Assembly (NCBI GenBank): GCA_963761735.1
Contig: CAVXHQ010000001.1
Span: 186,001-250,000 of the forward strand
From: CAVXHQ01 sp963761735
Lineage (GTDB): Bacteria > Pseudomonadota > Alphaproteobacteria > Rhodobacterales > Rhodobacteraceae
DNA: 64,000 nucleotides
Direction of reading: 5' to 3'
Below are positions 61,540-64,000 of the stretch, one piece after another (positions within the stretch are counted from its first letter, which is position 1; every line of letters begins with the position of its first letter). The position numbers and the translations under genes are program-made. A model generated the notes under the pieces. That model was not told where the DNA came from and searched no databases. It saw only the letters and a program-made list of their open reading frames with translations.

Positions 61540-62916
61540 TCACGGCGTGACGTGGCGGCCCCGACCGGGGGTGCCGGTCACATCGCCGTCGAGGTAGACC
61601 GTCGTCCCGGCGAGGATGGTGCGCCGGACCCGGCCCCGCAGGCGCCGTCCCTCGAACAGATGCGCGACCTCGCGGGCGTGGGTGTGCAGGGTGTCGGCCG
61701 TGATGTGCGTCTCGCCCGCCAGATCGACGACCGCCAGGTCCGCCGCACTGCCCGGTACGATGGCCCCCTTGTGCGGGTGCAGGCCGTAGCGCCGCGTGCC
61801 GTTGGCGCAGATCAGGTCGTGCGCGTGTTTCAGGGTCAGGCGCCCCGCCGCCACCGCGTCGAGCATCGCGGGCAGGATGAATTCGATACCGGGCACACCG
61901 GGGGGCGCACCCGGAAAGTCGCCCTCGGACGCCTGCTTTTCGGCCTTCGCGAAAGGAGCGTGGTCGGTGGTGACGTAGTTTATCACGCCGTCGGCGATGG
62001 CCTGCCACAGCGCGTCCTGATCGGCCTGGCCGCGGATCGGCGGGTTCACCTTGCCGTAGACACCGGCGCGGGCCACGTCCGTCTCGGTCGCGAACAGGTA
62101 CTGCGGGCAGGTCTCGGCGGTGAAATCCGAGGTGCCGGCAAAGGCGCGCAGGACGGCGACGGTCTGCGCCGATGTGACGTGCGCGATATGCAGTTTCGCG
62201 CGCGCCGTCATGTTCATCGTCAGCAGTTTGGCGACGGCCACCGATTCGCACACGGCGGGGCGCGACGCCCCGTGGGTGGCGGCATCGGCGGGGTCGAGCG
62301 CGCGGGCCGCAGCCTCGAAATGGGCCAGCAGGGCGGCACTTTCGGCATGGACGACGACGGGCCTGCCGGTGTTCGCCAGCAGGGTCAGGGCGCGCAACTG
62401 GTCGGCCTCGTCCGGAAACGCCAGACCGTCGAATTCGTCGCCGCGTCCGGCGGGGGCGGGGGTGGTGAATATCTTGAACGCGATGGCGCCAAGGCGCAGC
62501 ATCTCGTCACGCGTGGCCTCTGTCAGATCGCCGGGGGCGGCGTAGATGCCGAAATCGATGACGGCGTTTTCGGCGAAATGATCCCGCCTGCGCACGAATT
62601 CGGCGGGGGTGGAACAGCAGGGTTTCGAGATCGGCATCTCGAACAGCGTGGTGACGCCGCCCGCCGCCGCCGCGCGGGTTTCGGACTGCACCGTGCCGCG
62701 TTCGGGATAGGCGGGCGCGCGGACGTGGAAATGGATGTCGACGATGCCGGGCAGGACGTGCAGGCCGGTGGCGTCGATCACTTCCGCCGCGTCCGGCACG
62801 GTGCCGGGCGCGTGGACGCCTGCGATCCGCCCGTCGGCGAGGCTCAGGTCGACGCGGTGCAGACCGTCGGGCAACAGAACGTCGCCGCCCGCGATCACCG
62901 TCTGCGGCGCGCTCAT
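61540..62916 (-). CDS. Cyclic amidohydrolase (dihydroorotase/allantoinase group)
   Basis: 458 residues from ATG 62916, overlapping the upstream stop (ATGA). The metal site is PGIVDIHFHVRAP (HxH). FKIFTT (Lys to be carboxylated) is followed by VVVHAES, LHIAHVTSA and TTDHAPFAK (Asp). This is the amidohydrolase fold that opens cyclic amides such as allantoin, dihydroorotate or hydantoins. The neighbouring importer, the GntR/FCD regulator and the lack of pyr genes point to catabolism rather than pyrimidine synthesis. The exact substrate is open. Confidence 0.85.
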   Translation of the reverse strand: MSAPQTVIAGGDVLLPDGLHRVDLSLADGRIAGVHAPGTVPDAAEVIDATGLHVLPGIVDIHFHVRAPAYPERGTVQSETRAAAAGGVTTLFEMPISKPCCSTPAEFVRRRDHFAENAVIDFGIYAAPGDLTEATRDEMLRLGAIAFKIFTTPAPAGRGDEFDGLAFPDEADQLRALTLLANTGRPVVVHAESAALLAHFEAAARALDPADAATHGASRPAVCESVAVAKLLTMNMTARAKLHIAHVTSAQTVAVLRAFAGTSDFTAETCPQYLFATETDVARAGVYGKVNPPIRGQADQDALWQAIADGVINYVTTDHAPFAKAEKQASEGDFPGAPPGVPGIEFILPAMLDAVAAGRLTLKHAHDLICANGTRRYGLHPHKGAIVPGSAADLAVVDLAGETHITADTLHTHAREVAHLFEGRRLRGRVRRTILAGTTVYLDGDVTGTPGRGRHVTP

Positions 62917-64000
62917 TTCAGGCCCAGTTCGGCGAGGGCCCTGGCCACACCGTCGAGGTTGGCGAGCTTCATCGATGCGTAGTTGGGCGACAGGACCACC
63001 CCGTCGCCGCCCGCGCGATAGGTTGCCATGACGGAACGGTAGGCGATGTCGGGCGTGCATTTCGCCTGATCGGCGCGGACCCGCGGTGCGTCGATGCCGA
63101 GGCCCATGAACACGTTTGCCTCACCGTGCACGCCGCGCACCGCGTCGGCGCATTGGTTGTAGACGTAGGTGTCCGGATCGAGGCCGTCCTGCACCACCGA
63201 TCCCAGCGGCGACCCTTCGATGTTCAGGATGCCGTCGAGGACCTTCATCGCCGTTTCCGGGTCGAAATCGCGCAGGATCGTCTTTTGAAAGAACCCGAAT
63301 TCCTTGTGCCAGATCTCGCCCGACTGGTGCTGATAGGTGATCGGTTTCACCCAGTCGGCGTACATCGTCTGCTCGTACCACGGCCATTGCGCGCGGCGGA
63401 AGATGTTGAAATGGTTGCGGTTCCAGACGTTCAACCCGAACGGCAGGTTGGGCTTGCACCACTTGACCAACCCGTAAAGCTCGCGGTCGAGGTCCTTGTT
63501 GCGCTCTAGCCAGAAGCGTTCCCAGATCAGCACCTCGGGGTTTTGCATGAGGACGCGCAGGAACGTGACGAAGGCGCCATCGTCGAACGCCTCGCCCGCC
63601 CGCGCGGCCTGCATGTACTCGTACATCGCGATGCAGGCGCGGCGGCAGGCCTCGACGTCGATGCCGCGCGCAAGGGCTTCGTGGCGGGTATGCTCGCTGA
63701 AATCGCCGGGCGCCTCGCCCTGCATCATCTGGTCCAGCGGGCTGTTGCGCTCGTTGCACCACATGATGCCGTCGATGTCGTAGTTGCGCACCTGATCCTC
63801 GATGATCGCGTGCATCCAGTTGCGGTAATCGGGGTTCGAGGTGCTGGGCTCGTCGCGGCGGACGCCGAACACGTCGACCTCCATGCAGGTCGGCCAGATT
63901 GGGGATCTCGATGTTGTTGACCGACCCGTGGCCCGCGTATTTGAAGAACGGCTCCATCAGTTCGACGTAGACCTTCATGTCGCGCTTGTGCGCCTCGGGG
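62913..64000 (-). pseudogene. Unrecognised large protein (glycoside-hydrolase-like barrel), frameshifted and running off the window
   Basis: The minus strand enters from the right edge reading KVYVELMEPFFKYAGHGSVN and NIEIPNLADL. At about 63885-63895 the frame must change to reach MEVDVFGVRRDEPS and then runs unbroken to 62913. Removing one G from CTGGCCG gives IPNLPTCMEVDVFG. Features are DGIMWCNERNSPLDQMMQGE, WERFWLERNKDLDRELYGL, WNRNHFNIFRRAQWPWYEQT and VFMGLGIDAPRV, which suggest a TIM-barrel, glycoside-hydrolase-like enzyme. I cannot name the family. The stop overlaps the amidohydrolase start, so the two are co-translated. The N-terminus is outside the window. Confidence 0.6.

Overview
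The window looks like an alphaproteobacterium of the Rhodobacteraceae/Roseobacter group. The base composition is GC-rich, and the trgA-trgB-cysK order at 982-3710 is the tellurite-resistance/cysteine-synthase locus known from Rhodobacter. Many operon joints are ATGA overlaps. The assignment rests on synteny and protein families read by eye; no search was run.

Layout. (1) 1-9000 is ordinary chromosomal backbone: the 3' end of a cyclopropane-fatty-acid synthase, trgA, trgB, cysK, a large MscS-type channel with two separate 27-bp minisatellites, a secreted M35-type metalloprotease, an AI-2E-family membrane protein and tRNA-Ser(GGA). (2) 9001-13405, just after the tRNA, holds a decayed type II-C CRISPR-Cas locus: a possible tracrRNA, a cas9 with all nuclease motifs but one frameshift, and a cas1 cut after 170 codons by an IS21-family element. 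No cas2 or array is visible. (3) 13406-53790 is an accessory island bounded by two inverted, nearly identical 2510-bp IS21-family copies. From left to right it holds: a phage tape-measure fragment; an IS5-family element split by a complete IS66 element with an 8-bp target duplication; a leftward cluster of about 14 genes (20-30 kb) with two sulfotransferases, two methyltransferases, two cupins, several NTF2-like proteins, a GYD protein, a glutathione-degrading pair and a winged-helix/TPR regulator; recombinase, IS66 and IS3 remnants; trbB with a trbC fused to IS3; a c-di-GMP/cellulose locus (galU, diguanylate cyclase, bcsN, bcsA) bracketed by two paralogous histidine kinase/response regulator pairs; and a zone of nested dead elements (relaxase, Tn3, IS21, IS66, IS30 carrying an IS110). 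(4) 53791-64000 is metabolic backbone: a PIN-toxin/Phd-antitoxin pair, a GntR/FCD-regulated oligopeptide-type ABC importer whose binding protein is frameshifted, a cyclic amidohydrolase, and a large unrecognised protein running off the right edge.

How it fits together. The cellulose locus has the inputs for c-di-GMP-controlled polymer synthesis (UDP-glucose supply, a membrane diguanylate cyclase with an inhibitory site, BcsN, BcsA). However, BcsA has lost its PilZ end and bcsB is absent, so it is probably non-functional. The sulfotransferase/methyltransferase cluster is the least explained and most coherent set of genes here. It looks like one transcription unit under its own regulator, with no recognised product. 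Several genes differ from an intact frame by one base, often in short G runs. These may be real decay or sequencing errors, and this bears on how 'broken' the region really is.
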